Shown here in pieces: positions 33,433-41,672 of a stretch of 64,000 nt of DNA (the stretch's first letter is position 1; the number at the start of each line of letters is the position of its first letter). The notes below the pieces were generated by a model. The model was not told the origin of the DNA. It searched no databases and saw nothing but the letters and a program-made list of their open reading frames with translations. The position numbers were made by a program, and so were the translations under genes. This stretch comes from Geomonas propionica. GTDB taxonomy: Bacteria > Desulfobacterota > Desulfuromonadia > Geobacterales > Geobacteraceae. The DNA lies in NCBI RefSeq assembly GCF_016458235.1, contig NZ_JAEMHK010000010.1:62001-126000 (forward strand), in the 5' to 3' direction.

Positions 33433-34926
33433 TTACAGGTGCGGCGGCACGCCCCAAGTCGAGGTCTTGGTCGGGTGGCAGTAGACGCAGACGCCGAGAG
33501 CGTAAGTTTTATCTTTGCCGGCCGGGAAGCTGTAGCTGGTGCTACCCTGCAGTGTGGACAGCTGGGTGTTGTCCAGGGTCATGGTCGACGGAGCCTCGGC
33601 ATGAGCGGAGCCGTGGCAGGTCTGGCACTTGATGCTCCCTTTGTGACCGCGGCCGTTGATGAACTTGCCGAACAGGGTCGGGCTGGTCGGGTACACGGTG
33701 CCATTCACGGTGTTGTTCGCGTGGCAGGCGAAGGCCGGGCTGGCGCCCGGGCTCGCGGCGGTGCAGGACGGCAGGGTGGATGCCTTCCACGGCTGGGCCA
33801 TCTGGCCGGCTGCGGTGCGCTGGTTCAGGTTGCCGTGGCAGTCGACGCACCAGAGGGTGGTCTTGGCCTTGTGGGACCCGCGGTAGCAGTTGACGTTGTT
33901 GCCGGGGTGGCAATCGTAGCAGTTGGTGGCAACGTTGGCGTCGTACTGGGTCAGCACCTTGGTGTTCTGGCTGTGGAAACGGTGCAGCACGTCCGAGAAC
34001 GAGTACTGGGAAACCTTGACGTCGGCCTTGGTGAAGGTGGCGCCGGCCATGATCACGTAGTTCGGCCAGACGTTGGCGAGGCCGGGGGCTGCGCTCTCGC
34101 CCATTGCCGGATCCCAGTGGCACCAGGAACAGCGGATCGGCCCGGAGGAGCCGTCGCCGGTCGGATCAAGGTAGTTGAAGTCGATTTTGCTGGAATTCAT
34201 GCCGTGCATCTTGCCGAGGTAGGCGAAGGAGCCGGTCGGGGTAGCAGGATAGCCGTTGGCGGAAGCCAGGGAGAGGTGGCAGGAGCAGCAGCCACCAAAG
34301 GCAACCGGGGTCACGGTGCTGGTCTGGGCCAGGATGGTGCCGGTGCTGTTCTTCACGAACACGTTGGTCATCGGGTACGGGTTACGCTTCGCGCCCCCCA
34401 GCGGGTCCGTCATGATGTTCTTGGCGGTGTTCGCATCCACCAGCGGGTAGGCGGGGATGCCGACTGCTGTCCAGTCCTTCAGGGTGCTGTCGTAGGTCAT
34501 GGTGCCGGAGATGCCTTTGCCGCCCAGACCCTGGACCTTGCCGCCGACCACGGGGACAAAGCCCGGGAACAGCTTCGGCGAGTAGGTGATCCACTGCTGG
34601 AAGTAGGGGTCGGCCTGCAGGGTGGTCTCGGTGTTGTCAGCCATAGCGTAGCTTACGGTCACACCGTAGGTGCCGGCGTTGGTGGAATCGATGATGACGG
34701 GGTCGTTGCTACCGAATCCCAGAACCTGGGCCCTCACCGTGTTGAACGGGGGAAGGAGCAAAAAGCCGGCGAAGGTCGGGCAGGCGCAATGCATACCAAG
34801 GTCGTTCCATGCGACGACTTTGTAAGAGCTGGGAGTGACAGTCCTGCCGGCCAGGGCCGGAGCTGCAACGGCAATCAGGGCCGCTGCGGAAAGGGCCAGC
34901 GCGGGTACAAGTTTTTTGAAGTTCAT
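33433..34926 (-). CDS. Secreted multiheme c-type cytochrome
   Basis: A 497-residue protein with a Sec signal peptide ending AAPALA. Six CxxCH heme sites are visible in order: CCSCH, CSWCH, CYDCH, CVDCH, CQTCH, CVYCH. Between the fourth and the fifth is CTAASPGASPAFACH, a CX12CH motif that may bind a seventh heme. The N-terminus has WNDLGMHCACP, a signature of one Geobacter cytochrome family, followed by LLPPFNTVRAQ. Likely periplasmic or outer-surface electron carrier. AAGGAGGTAACAC precedes the ATG. A sigma-54 promoter and a leader of about 125 nt lie upstream. Confidence 0.92.
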   Translation of the reverse strand: MNFKKLVPALALSAAALIAVAAPALAGRTVTPSSYKVVAWNDLGMHCACPTFAGFLLLPPFNTVRAQVLGFGSNDPVIIDSTNAGTYGVTVSYAMADNTETTLQADPYFQQWITYSPKLFPGFVPVVGGKVQGLGGKGISGTMTYDSTLKDWTAVGIPAYPLVDANTAKNIMTDPLGGAKRNPYPMTNVFVKNSTGTILAQTSTVTPVAFGGCCSCHLSLASANGYPATPTGSFAYLGKMHGMNSSKIDFNYLDPTGDGSSGPIRCSWCHWDPAMGESAAPGLANVWPNYVIMAGATFTKADVKVSQYSFSDVLHRFHSQNTKVLTQYDANVATNCYDCHPGNNVNCYRGSHKAKTTLWCVDCHGNLNQRTAAGQMAQPWKASTLPSCTAASPGASPAFACHANNTVNGTVYPTSPTLFGKFINGRGHKGSIKCQTCHGSAHAEAPSTMTLDNTQLSTLQGSTSYSFPAGKDKTYALGVCVYCHPTKTSTWGVPPHL

Positions 34927-35031
34927 GCCTTGTGTTACCTCCTTTTGATGTGAACCACATATCCCCTGGGGGGGAATTTCCCGGTACGACTAGGGTGGGT
35001 ACCTCACTCGCCGTCACGGGGTGCTGCTGGT

Positions 35032-35052
35032 GTCCGCACCCGGTATGCGGAC
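35032..35052 (-). promoter_or_regulatory. Hairpin in the cytochrome leader
   Basis: GTCCGCA and TGCGGAC pair with a 7-nt loop. It lies within the predicted 5' leader of the cytochrome mRNA, about 106 nt before the start codon. No known riboswitch core is visible. Confidence 0.5.
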
Positions 35053-35064
35053 GGCGCTGGTATT

Positions 35065-35081
35065 AGCAGGGAGCATGCCAG
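35065..35081 (-). promoter_or_regulatory. Sigma-54 promoter of the cytochrome gene
   Basis: Minus-strand CTGGCATG-CTCC-CTGCT fits YTGGCACG-N4-TTGCW with two mismatches and exact GG-N10-GC spacing. The leader to 34926 would be about 125 nt. Confidence 0.6.
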
Positions 35082-35361
35082 CATCAAAAAGTCTTCTAAC
35101 CCCCTGAATCGTTGATGACCAACCCCATCGGGTATCACTCATTAATGTGGGTCATAGCACCCATTCCCCACTTGTCCGCACCCACTCGGAGTCATTTCTC
35201 CCAGGGCAAAACGCCCCAGTTTCGTAAGCGGTTTACCCCAATTGCCAGTGCCAGTATCCCCAAAGCGAGCGAAGCTGCCGCAGACGGGATAATGTCATAA
35301 CCGTCTTATTCCTAAGGGAAACTGAGGCGTGTGGCCCGATAGGGGATTTGCGCGTGCCTCT

Positions 35362-35378
35362 TTGGCACCCGTTGTGCT
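35362..35378 (+). promoter_or_regulatory. Sigma-54 promoter of the DUF2845 gene
   Basis: TTGGCACC-CGTT-GTGCT fits the -24/-12 consensus with two mismatches and GG-N10-GC spacing. The ATG at 35427 is about 37 nt after the expected transcription start. Confidence 0.6.
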
Positions 35379-35426
35379 AATGGATGGGTGCTGTGACAAC
35401 CGGGGAATGATGTTTCAGGGGGTGGC

Positions 35427-36026
35427 ATGCTTGATTCGCCAGGTTTGAAGCTGTGCATCGTGATGGCGGCCTTGGCGCTGTACTCAGCGTTCAACGTGTC
35501 CGCTCACGCCGCGGCTTGCCGCGAGGAAGTCGTGATCGGTCAACCTATGGCGGAAGTAGGCGGTATCTGTCCGCAGCCGACGCTGAAGGAGCACCGCGAT
35601 CTTTGGGAGGAGCAGTTAGAGGGGAAAAAGAGGACCCGGAGCACCACATCCTACGACGAGTGGATTTTCGATACCGGCGCACAGGAATTCATGCTGAGCC
35701 TGGTCTTTTTGAACGGAAAACTGGCGGAGGTTCGCAATCTGGGCTACGGCAGCATGCGCGACCCGATGATGCCGGAATGTCGTAACGGCGAAGGATTGGC
35801 AGTGGGGGACGCTATTGTCGCTGCCTACCTGAAGTGCGGTGAGCCGCTGGCGCGTGAAAAGCGCGGGGACAAGGTGGTGGTGAGCGTGGAAGGAGCGGTG
35901 ACCAAGCGGACCTCGGTCGCCGTTGAGGAATGGACCTATCGCTACGGCCCCGACCAGCCCGGCTATACACTGCGGTTCGAGAACGGGGTTGTCGCCGAGA
36001 TCCGCCCGCGGGAGTTCGGCAAGTAG
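35427..36026 (+). CDS. Secreted DUF2845 protein
   Basis: A 199-residue protein with a signal peptide (LKLCIVMAALALYSAFNVSAHAA). The mature part has two related segments, DEWIFDTGAQEFMLSLVFLNGKLAEV and EEWTYRYGPDQPGYTLRFENGVVAEI, each ending in a strand-rich E(D)W...L.F.nG.v.eI motif, as in DUF2845 proteins. Cys pairs (CREE.., CPQP, ECRNGEG, KCGEP) may form disulfides, and GxAVGDAIVAAYLKCGEP recalls the SmpA/OmlA-like fold. Function unknown. CAGGGGGTGGC precedes the ATG. Confidence 0.78.
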   Translation: MLDSPGLKLCIVMAALALYSAFNVSAHAAACREEVVIGQPMAEVGGICPQPTLKEHRDLWEEQLEGKKRTRSTTSYDEWIFDTGAQEFMLSLVFLNGKLAEVRNLGYGSMRDPMMPECRNGEGLAVGDAIVAAYLKCGEPLAREKRGDKVVVSVEGAVTKRTSVAVEEWTYRYGPDQPGYTLRFENGVVAEIRPREFGK

Positions 36027-36046
36027 TCTTTCGGTGTCGGATCCCC

Positions 36047-36784
36047 CTACTGCTGGAGCCCCCGGGCCACCGTTACCGCTAACACCGCCGCGACATCGGC
36101 ATCGCGAAGGGCATCGACACAGGCCGCGAGGGTGCTTCCCGTAGTGAATACGTCGTCCACCAACAGCACCCGCTTCCCTGCCAATGCCTTCGGGTCGCGC
36201 ACCGCGAAGGCGCCTTTCACGTTGGTCACCCTGTCGCCGGCATCGAGTCCGGTCTGGGGGTCGGTCCAGCGCACCCTGCGCAGGTTTCCCACCACTTGCG
36301 GCACCCGCAATTTCTTGCCGAGCACTTCACCGATCAACTGCGACTGGTTGTAGCCGCGCTGGCGAAGCCTCTTGCGATGCAGCGGCACCGGCACCACGCA
36401 CTCCCCCCCTGCCTCACCCAGGAACTGTTCCAGGCGCTGAAAAGCCAGCAGCCCCAGCGGATTGGCCAAGTGCATCTTCCCGCCGTACTTGAAGCGATGG
36501 ATCAACTCCTGAAGCGGACCCGCCAGGACCGCCGCAGACCGGCAGGTATGGAAAGGTGGATGGGACAGGCAGGCGCCGCAGGTGTGGTCGACGCCATTGG
36601 CGGTGGCAAAGGGGGCGCCGCAGCAGGTACACAAGGGGGATGAGAGGAAAGAGATCTTGCCGAGGCAGTCAGCGCAGATGAACGGCTGGGGCGGAGTTTC
36701 CTCCGCCCCCTTTATCGGTATGTACCCTTTGCAGGCATGGCACAAAGGGGGAAACAGCAGATCGAGCAGAGGGCGCAAGAGCAT
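36047..36784 (-). CDS. comF: ComF family phosphoribosyltransferase-like protein
   Basis: A 245-residue protein. The N-terminus has a treble-clef zinc finger (LLFPPLCHACKGY, FICADCLGK, CTCCGAPF, CGACL). The C-terminus is a phosphoribosyltransferase domain with VPVPLHRKRLRQRGYNQSQLIGEVL and the PRPP-binding loop VLLVDDVFTTGSTL. ComF is used in DNA uptake in competent bacteria; in others it serves an uncertain nucleotide or repair role. The ATG at 36784 matches the usual family start; an upstream ATG at 36820 falls in a heptad repeat. It is convergent with the DUF2845 gene. Confidence 0.9.
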   Translation of the reverse strand: MLLRPLLDLLFPPLCHACKGYIPIKGAEETPPQPFICADCLGKISFLSSPLCTCCGAPFATANGVDHTCGACLSHPPFHTCRSAAVLAGPLQELIHRFKYGGKMHLANPLGLLAFQRLEQFLGEAGGECVVPVPLHRKRLRQRGYNQSQLIGEVLGKKLRVPQVVGNLRRVRWTDPQTGLDAGDRVTNVKGAFAVRDPKALAGKRVLLVDDVFTTGSTLAACVDALRDADVAAVLAVTVARGLQQ

Positions 36785-36805
36785 GTCAACCCCCAGCAGA
36801 AAAGG

Positions 36806-36879
36806 ACGTTCAACGTTCAACGTTCGACGTTAAAAGCAATGATCGGTTTTAACATGGAACCCAGAACGTTGAACGGGTT
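36806..36879. repeat. AACGTTC heptad repeats with an inverted partner
   Basis: CGTTCAA units repeat three times at 36806-36832, and a complementary GAACGTTGAAC block follows at 36867-36879 within GAACCC...GGGTTC. Confidence 0.7.
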
Positions 36880-36888
36880 CTGCCTCTT

Positions 36889-37542
36889 TTAAAGGCCCAT
36901 GTCCTCGTTGACCACCAGCACCTTGATATCCGTGTTCCGGGGCTTCTTCTCGATGATGGTGGTCACGCGGCAGATGCGCTGCGGGGAGTTGCAGTCGGAG
37001 CAAAAGCCGGTGGTGGTGCAGGGGGTGGAGAGATTCAGCCTCTTGGCGTTGGCCGGCGAAGCGTAGGTCCTGATGCGCTGCACGGCGTCCTCAATGCTCC
37101 CGTCCACCAGCTTGTTCCGTCCCACCACCACGATCACTTTCTGCGGCCCGAAGAACATGGCGGCGGCGCGGTTGCCGTTGCCATCTATGTTGACCAGGAC
37201 ACCGGAGAGGGTTACCGCGTTGCTCCCGGTCAAAAAGAGATCGCAGGTGAGCTGCCGCCTGGTGATGGCCAACTTTTCCTCCGGGGAGAGGTCGGGCAGG
37301 CCGTGGTTCAGGATCTCCTTGCCCATCCCCTTCAGCTTGTCGGAAAGCTTCAGGTCCGCGATGGAGAGAGAACCGCCGAAGCCGACGCTCTGCGCCTGGG
37401 CCGCCTCGTTGACGATGTAGTGGAACACCTCTTCGCCGTCATGGCAGTAGAACGCGTCGAAGCCGTTCTTCTTGAGGTTTTCCACCGTCTTTTTGCATTT
37501 CTGGGCGAAGGCCCAGTTGTTCAACTCTTCGGTATTGCTCAT
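36889..37542 (-). CDS. LUD-domain protein (LutC/YkgG-like)
   Basis: A 217-residue protein matching the lactate-utilization (LUD) fold: VGFGGSLSIADLKL near residue 53, GSNAVTLSGVLVNIDGNGNRAAAMFFGPQKVIVVVGRNKLV (~105-145) and a C-terminal CTTTGFCSDCNSPQRIC cysteine cluster that could bind metal. LutB and LutA are not adjacent, so a lactate role is not supported by context. GGAGATATT precedes the ATG. Confidence 0.85.
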   Translation of the reverse strand: MSNTEELNNWAFAQKCKKTVENLKKNGFDAFYCHDGEEVFHYIVNEAAQAQSVGFGGSLSIADLKLSDKLKGMGKEILNHGLPDLSPEEKLAITRRQLTCDLFLTGSNAVTLSGVLVNIDGNGNRAAAMFFGPQKVIVVVGRNKLVDGSIEDAVQRIRTYASPANAKRLNLSTPCTTTGFCSDCNSPQRICRVTTIIEKKPRNTDIKVLVVNEDMGL

Positions 37543-37606
37543 AATATCTCCGATGCGATGGTGTGTCGACGACGAATAATCGGCAATTTGTGTGCTGCAG
37601 CTTTGA

Positions 37607-37692
37607 GTGTTCCCTCCCCTGGAGGGGGAGGGACAGGGAGGGGGATTTGCGCGGGCATGCCCCCTCCCAACCTCCCCCCTCCGGGGAGAGGA
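37607..37692. repeat. G-rich/C-rich palindromic block
   Basis: CCTCCCCTGGAGGGGGAGGG faces CCCCTCCCAACCTCCCCCCT. Similar blocks occur near 52828-52857 and 61461-61553. Intergenic. Confidence 0.6.
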
Positions 37693-37719
37693 GCTGGGTT
37701 CTCAGGTCAGTTGGCACGC

Positions 37720-38382
37720 CTACTTTTTTGCCAGGTACTCCTTCTCGTAGGGCCAGCATTCGCCCATGAAACCGATCAGGTGGCTCATGCGCTCCTTGAA
37801 ACCGTTACGGAACGGGTCCTGCTCCGGGAAGGAACGCTTCTCGCGCACACTGTCGCATAGCTCCTTGCCCAGGGCGCGTGCTTTCTGGAACAGCGCCTCC
37901 TGGTCCGGGAAGACGCGGTGCCCGGCGCCGGGGGAGCCGATGCTGCCGACGTTCTGGCCCCCCATGGCGTTGACGATGCGCTGCATGTACTCCAGCGGCT
38001 CCTCGTCCCCGCCACCGCCGGAGGTCTCGACCAGCGCCGAGTACTTCCCTTCCAGCGCGGTCAGGTGGATCAGGCCGTTGCAGCGGTCCAGGAACGCCTT
38101 CAACTGGGCGGTGATGCTCAAAAGATAGTTGGGGGTCGCCAGGATGAAGGCGTCAGCGGCCAAGAGCTTGTCCTTGACGGTCTCGTACTCGTCCTTCACC
38201 GGGCAGATGCCCACCTTGTGGCAGGCGTCACAGGCCAGGCACGGCTTGATCGGGGTCTCAGAGAGCGACACTATCTCGATATCGGCGCCCGCCTGTACCG
38301 CTCCGGCCAACACCTCTTCCAAAAGCCGGCCCGTGGTGCCGTTCATGCCGCGGGGGCTGCCGTTGATTGCCAGAATCTTCAT
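37720..38382 (-). CDS. Iron-sulfur flavoprotein (Isf-like), NAD(P)H-dependent oxidoreductase family
   Basis: A 220-residue flavodoxin-fold protein with the FMN phosphate loop INGSPRGMNGTTGRLL (residues 5-20) and a compact CLACDACHKVGIC motif (CX2CX2CX5C, ~48-60) expected to bind a [4Fe-4S] cluster. TPNYLLSITAQLKAFLDR is the second FMN contact. The family moves electrons from ferredoxin or NAD(P)H to quinones or oxygen products; the exact partner is not clear. AAGGAGAAAAACC precedes the ATG. It lies between the LUD gene and gpmI on the same strand. Confidence 0.9.
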   Translation of the reverse strand: MKILAINGSPRGMNGTTGRLLEEVLAGAVQAGADIEIVSLSETPIKPCLACDACHKVGICPVKDEYETVKDKLLAADAFILATPNYLLSITAQLKAFLDRCNGLIHLTALEGKYSALVETSGGGGDEEPLEYMQRIVNAMGGQNVGSIGSPGAGHRVFPDQEALFQKARALGKELCDSVREKRSFPEQDPFRNGFKERMSHLIGFMGECWPYEKEYLAKK

Positions 38383-38403
38383 GGTTTTTCTCCTTCTCTT
38401 CAG

Positions 38404-38430
38404 TCTGACGGGTCTGACAGGTCAGACGGA
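38404..38430. repeat. GTCTGAC unit repeat with inverted copy
   Basis: GTCTGACGGGTCTGACAGG is followed by the complementary TCAGAC in the 55-nt gap before gpmI. Same style as the other heptad loci. Confidence 0.6.
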
Positions 38431-38437
38431 TCACAAG

Positions 38438-39973
38438 CTATGCCAGCAAACTCTTCCCGGTCATCTCCGGCGGTTGCGGCAGGCCGAGCAGATCCAGCAT
38501 GGTGGGGGCGAGGTCGGCGAGGACCCCGGTCCTAAGCTTCACGCCCTTCCTGCTGTCATCCACCAGCACCACCGGCGCCATGTCGCAGGTGTGCGCGGTG
38601 TGCGGCCCGCCCTGGTCGTCCTGCATCATCTCGGCGTTGCCGTGGTCGGCGGTGATGATGGTGATGCCCCCCTTGGCGCGCACCTTGTCCACCAGTTTGC
38701 CCACACACTCGTCAACCGCCTCCACCGCCTTGACCGCTGCGGAGAAGATGCCGGTGTGACCGACCATGTCGGCGTTGGCGAAGTTAAGGATGATGACGTC
38801 GTACTTGTCCTGGTCGAGCCGCTGCATCAGCTCCTCGGTTACCAGGTACGCGCTCATCTCCGGCTTCTGGTCGTAGGTGGCGACTTCCTTGGGTGACGGG
38901 ACCAGGGCGCGGTCTTCGCCGGGGAAGGCCTCTTCCCGGCCGCCGTTGAAGAAGAAGGTGACGTGCGCGTACTTCTCGGTCTCCGCGATCCTTAACTGGG
39001 TCAGCCCTGCGTTACTGATCACTTCCGGGAATATGTTGACCAGGTCCTCCGGTCCAAAGGCGATGGGAAGGCCGAAGGTTTCGTCGTAAGAAGTCATGCA
39101 GAGGTACGAGGCAAGCTTGGGCCAGGATTCCCTCTGGAAGCCGTTGAACTGCGGATCGATGAAGGCGCGGGTGATCTCGCGGGCGCGGTCGGAGCGGAAG
39201 TTGAAGAAGATGAAGCCGTCGCCGTCGGAAATCCTGCCCACGGGCTCGCCTCCCGCCATGATCACGCTGGGAAGCACGAACTCGTCGGTCACCCCGTCGG
39301 CGTAGCTCTGCTTGATGGCGGCTTCCGCGCTGGCGTAGGGATTCCCTTCGCCAAGCACCATGGCGCGGTAGGCCTTCTCCACGCGGTCCCAGCGGTTGTC
39401 ACGGTCCATGGCGTAGTAGCGCCCGATCACCGTGGCGACCTTGCCGAAGCCCATCCGGGCAATCTCCGCTTCCAGGCGCTGAAGGTAGTCACCTCCGCTC
39501 TGCGGCGGCGTGTCGCGGCCGTCCATCAGGCAGTGCACAAAGACCTGCGAGACGCCCTGCCGCTTTGCCATGTCGATCAGCGCGTACAGATGGGTATCGT
39601 GGGAATGCACGCCGCCGTCGGAGAGAAGGCCGGCCAGGTGCAGCCTGCCGCTTCCCGCCTTCGCCTTGGCCATACAGTCGAGCAGCGCCGGGTTGGTGAA
39701 GAAATCACCATCGTCGATCGACTTGCTGATCCGGGTCAGGTCCTGGTAGACCACGCGACCGGCGCCTATGTTGGTGTGCCCGACCTCCGAATTGCCCATC
39801 TGGCCGGAAGGGAGGCCGACCGCAAGACCGGAGCCGTCGATCTGGCCGGAGGGGTATTCGGCAGTAAGCCGGTTCATGTTCGGGGTCTTCGCCTGGGCGA
39901 CGGCGTTGGCTTCCTGTTCGGGGTTGATCCCCCAACCGTCAAGGATCATCAAGAGCAGAGGCTTTTTCGGCAT
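38438..39973 (-). CDS. gpmI: Cofactor-independent phosphoglycerate mutase
   Basis: A 511-residue enzyme interconverting 3- and 2-phosphoglycerate in glycolysis and gluconeogenesis. [18 protein letters not shown] and [21 protein letters not shown] contain the metal ligands and the catalytic serine (NSEVGH). [20 protein letters not shown] and the C-terminal ITADHGNAE are also present. Length matches the family. GAGGGAGAA precedes the ATG. The rlmH terminator lies just upstream, so gpmI has its own start. Confidence 0.97.
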   Translation of the reverse strand: MPKKPLLLMILDGWGINPEQEANAVAQAKTPNMNRLTAEYPSGQIDGSGLAVGLPSGQMGNSEVGHTNIGAGRVVYQDLTRISKSIDDGDFFTNPALLDCMAKAKAGSGRLHLAGLLSDGGVHSHDTHLYALIDMAKRQGVSQVFVHCLMDGRDTPPQSGGDYLQRLEAEIARMGFGKVATVIGRYYAMDRDNRWDRVEKAYRAMVLGEGNPYASAEAAIKQSYADGVTDEFVLPSVIMAGGEPVGRISDGDGFIFFNFRSDRAREITRAFIDPQFNGFQRESWPKLASYLCMTSYDETFGLPIAFGPEDLVNIFPEVISNAGLTQLRIAETEKYAHVTFFFNGGREEAFPGEDRALVPSPKEVATYDQKPEMSAYLVTEELMQRLDQDKYDVIILNFANADMVGHTGIFSAAVKAVEAVDECVGKLVDKVRAKGGITIITADHGNAEMMQDDQGGPHTAHTCDMAPVVLVDDSRKGVKLRTGVLADLAPTMLDLLGLPQPPEMTGKSLLA

Positions 39974-40012
39974 GGCATTTCTCCCTCATTAGATATATTA
40001 GATCCAATTAAA

Positions 40013-40040
40013 AAAGGTGAAGCAGAACGTCTTCACCTTT
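40013..40040 (-). terminator. Intrinsic terminator of the proB-rlmH operon
   Basis: AAAGGTGAA-gacgttctgc-TTCACCTTT on the minus strand followed by TTTAATT, 16 nt after the rlmH stop. Confidence 0.82.
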
Positions 40041-40055
40041 AAAACAGTCATTTAC

Positions 40056-40520
40056 CTACTCATGATGATACGGCTCACCGTTAATGATGGTGAAGCCGCG
40101 ATAGATCTGCTCCAGCAGGAAGACCCGCACCATCTGGTGGGTGAGCGTCATGCGGGAGAGCGAAATGGTCTTGAAAGCCTGAGCCCGGAAACTGTCGGTG
40201 AAGCCGTAGGCCCCGCCGATGGCGAAGACCAGGTCCTGGGTTCCCTGGTCGCGGTTTTTGGATAGGAAGGAGCCGAGTTCGGGGGAACTCATCTGCTCCC
40301 CCCTCTCGTCCAGGAGCACCAGCTTTCCCCCCTTCGGGATCAGCTTCGCCAGGCGCTCACATTCGCGCTCCCGCATGGTGGCGGCTTGCGCCCCTTTCTC
40401 CTCGCGGGCCTCCAGGATCTCCAGCGGTGCGTACCGCCTGACCCTCCCCGCGTACTCCTCGATGCCGGTGCGGACCCAACTCTCCTGGGTCTTACCGACC
40501 CAAAGGAGCTTCAGCCTCAT
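40056..40520 (-). CDS. rlmH: 23S rRNA (pseudouridine-1915-N3) methyltransferase
   Basis: A 154-residue SPOUT-class methyltransferase. MRLKLLWVGKTQESWVRTGI, LLDERGEQMSSPELGSFL, LVFAIGGAYGFTD and the C-terminal LSRMTLTHQMVRVFLLEQIYRGFTI-x-GEPYHHE match RlmH. It methylates pseudouridine 1915 in helix 69 of 23S rRNA. Length equals the family (~155). The start overlaps the rsfS stop (ATGA). Terminator follows. Confidence 0.97.
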   Translation of the reverse strand: MRLKLLWVGKTQESWVRTGIEEYAGRVRRYAPLEILEAREEKGAQAATMRERECERLAKLIPKGGKLVLLDERGEQMSSPELGSFLSKNRDQGTQDLVFAIGGAYGFTDSFRAQAFKTISLSRMTLTHQMVRVFLLEQIYRGFTIINGEPYHHE

Positions 40521-40903
40521 TTCTCTTTATGCTCCCAGAGGTATTCCTCGGGGATCTCGATCTGCGGCGCCCTGCCCCAGAGTTCGTCCAGGTTGTAGAT
40601 CTTGCGTACTTCTTCCTGGAACAGGTGCACGATTATGTCGCCGAAGTCGACCACGATCCAGCGCCCCTCGTCGTACCCTTCGGAGTCGATCGGCTTGTCG
40701 ATCGGCTTGAGCCCCTGCTTGACCGAGTCGGCCATGGCCTGCACCTGGCGGTCGGAACGCCCGGTGGCGAGCACCAGGTAATCCGCGATACTGGAAAGCT
40801 TCTTGATTTCGAGCACCTTGACGTCGAGCGCCTTCTTGTCAAGGGCGAAAGCTGCACATTTCACGGCGCGTTCCACGGCCGGCATCATTTCCTTATCTTG
40901 CAT
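40517..40903 (-). CDS. rsfS: Ribosome silencing factor RsfS
   Basis: A 128-residue factor that binds ribosomal protein uL14 and blocks subunit joining under starvation. SIADYLVLATGRSDRQVQAMADSV and YDEGRWIVVDFGDIIVHLFQEEVRKIYNLDELWG are hallmark segments. The ATG at 40903 overlaps the nadD stop region; TTG at 40906 is possible. It sits between nadD and rlmH, the common bacterial arrangement. Confidence 0.95.
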   Translation of the reverse strand: MQDKEMMPAVERAVKCAAFALDKKALDVKVLEIKKLSSIADYLVLATGRSDRQVQAMADSVKQGLKPIDKPIDSEGYDEGRWIVVDFGDIIVHLFQEEVRKIYNLDELWGRAPQIEIPEEYLWEHKEK

Positions 40904-41543
40904 CAACGTATAACCCTTGTTCCTTTATGTAATGCTCGACCGCCTCGGGAATGAGGTACCGGATCGAGCGGCCGGCTTTAACCAGCTGCCGGATATGGCT
41001 GGATGAGATATCGAGCAGCACCCCGTCCAGCGCGTAGACACAATGGCCCGAACTGTGGTTCAGGCGTTTAGCCGCCGAATCATAACAGAACTCCCCACTT
41101 ATGGCAACAGGGAGGGCCTGGGTGAGACTGGCGATGGTGGAACCGGGACGTTGCACGCTGACGATATTGCACAAGGCGAAGATGGCCTGGTACTGGTGCC
41201 AGGTCGAGATGTCGTTGAAGGAGTCGGCGCCCACGATGAAGAAAAGCTCGTCCTCCGGCCTTTCGGCGTGCAACTGGCGCAGGGTGTCCACCGAATAGGA
41301 GCGCCCGCCGCGCACCGCCTCCATGTCTGAGACCTCGAAGCAGGGATTGCCGGCGACCGCGCGACGCACCATCTCCAGACGGCTGGCGAAGGAGAGTTCC
41401 CCCACCTGCGGCTTGTGCGGCGGCGTGGCTGCCGGGATGAAGACGACCCGGTCCAGTTGGAACAGGTCGCGCGCCTCCTCGGCGATGCGCAGGTGCGCGT
41501 TATGGATGGGGTTGAAGGTTCCCCCCAGTATCCCCGTTTTCAT
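40893..41543 (-). CDS. nadD: Nicotinate-nucleotide adenylyltransferase
   Basis: A 216-residue enzyme that makes deamido-NAD from nicotinate mononucleotide and ATP. GGTFNPIHNAHLRIAEEA contains the (H/T)xGH-like nucleotidyltransferase motif (NPIHNAH), and VFIPAATPPHK, FFIVGADSFNDISTWHQY and the C-terminal ISSSHIRQLVKAGRSIRYLIPEAVEHYI (ISS.iR) are typical. The start overlaps a weak site only. It is third in proB-proA-nadD-rsfS-rlmH. An inverted repeat lies between proA and nadD. Confidence 0.96.
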   Translation of the reverse strand: MKTGILGGTFNPIHNAHLRIAEEARDLFQLDRVVFIPAATPPHKPQVGELSFASRLEMVRRAVAGNPCFEVSDMEAVRGGRSYSVDTLRQLHAERPEDELFFIVGADSFNDISTWHQYQAIFALCNIVSVQRPGSTIASLTQALPVAISGEFCYDSAAKRLNHSSGHCVYALDGVLLDISSSHIRQLVKAGRSIRYLIPEAVEHYIKEQGLYVDAR

Positions 41544-41583
41544 TGTTGTCCCGGCTTCGGTTATGGACGAAGACCAAATTTTC

Positions 41584-41668
41584 TAACGCAAAGACGCGAA
41601 GACGCAGAGACGGCAGAAGCAGAACCGAGAAGAATTTGGTTCCTTTGCGCCTCTGCGGCTTTGCGTTA
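41584..41668. repeat. Inverted GCAAAGACGC-type repeat between proA and nadD
   Basis: TAACGCAAAGACGCGAAGAC faces a complementary block CCTTTGCGCCTCTGCGGCTT-TGCGTTA. The arms are about 25 nt each with a variable centre. Confidence 0.75.
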
Positions 41669-41672
41669 AATG

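Larger units (their letters stand above)
34927..35426. other. Regulatory spacer between the cytochrome and DUF2845 gene
   Basis: This 500-nt region has no convincing gene. It holds a sigma-54-type promoter for each neighbour (35065-35081 minus; 35362-35378 plus), a leader hairpin at 35032-35052, and an inverted pair ATGACC (35115-35120) and GGTCAT (35150-35155) that could bind an activator. Confidence 0.6.

Noticed and set aside
35112..35300. A 62-codon plus-strand frame in the cytochrome/DUF2845 spacer
   Set aside because: No RBS, low-complexity product, and it overlaps the regulatory elements.
35192..35305. A minus-strand fragment reading as 37 codons with one membrane helix (SLALGILALAIGVNRLR)
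   Set aside because: It has no start codon after an in-frame stop and no RBS. It might be a gene remnant, but chance is as likely.
34927..35426. A c-di-GMP or cGAMP (GEMM) riboswitch before the multiheme cytochrome
   Set aside because: Such riboswitches are common before Geobacter cytochromes, but I could not find the conserved GAAA tetraloop receptor core or the GACGCAAAG block on the minus strand; only simple hairpins are visible.
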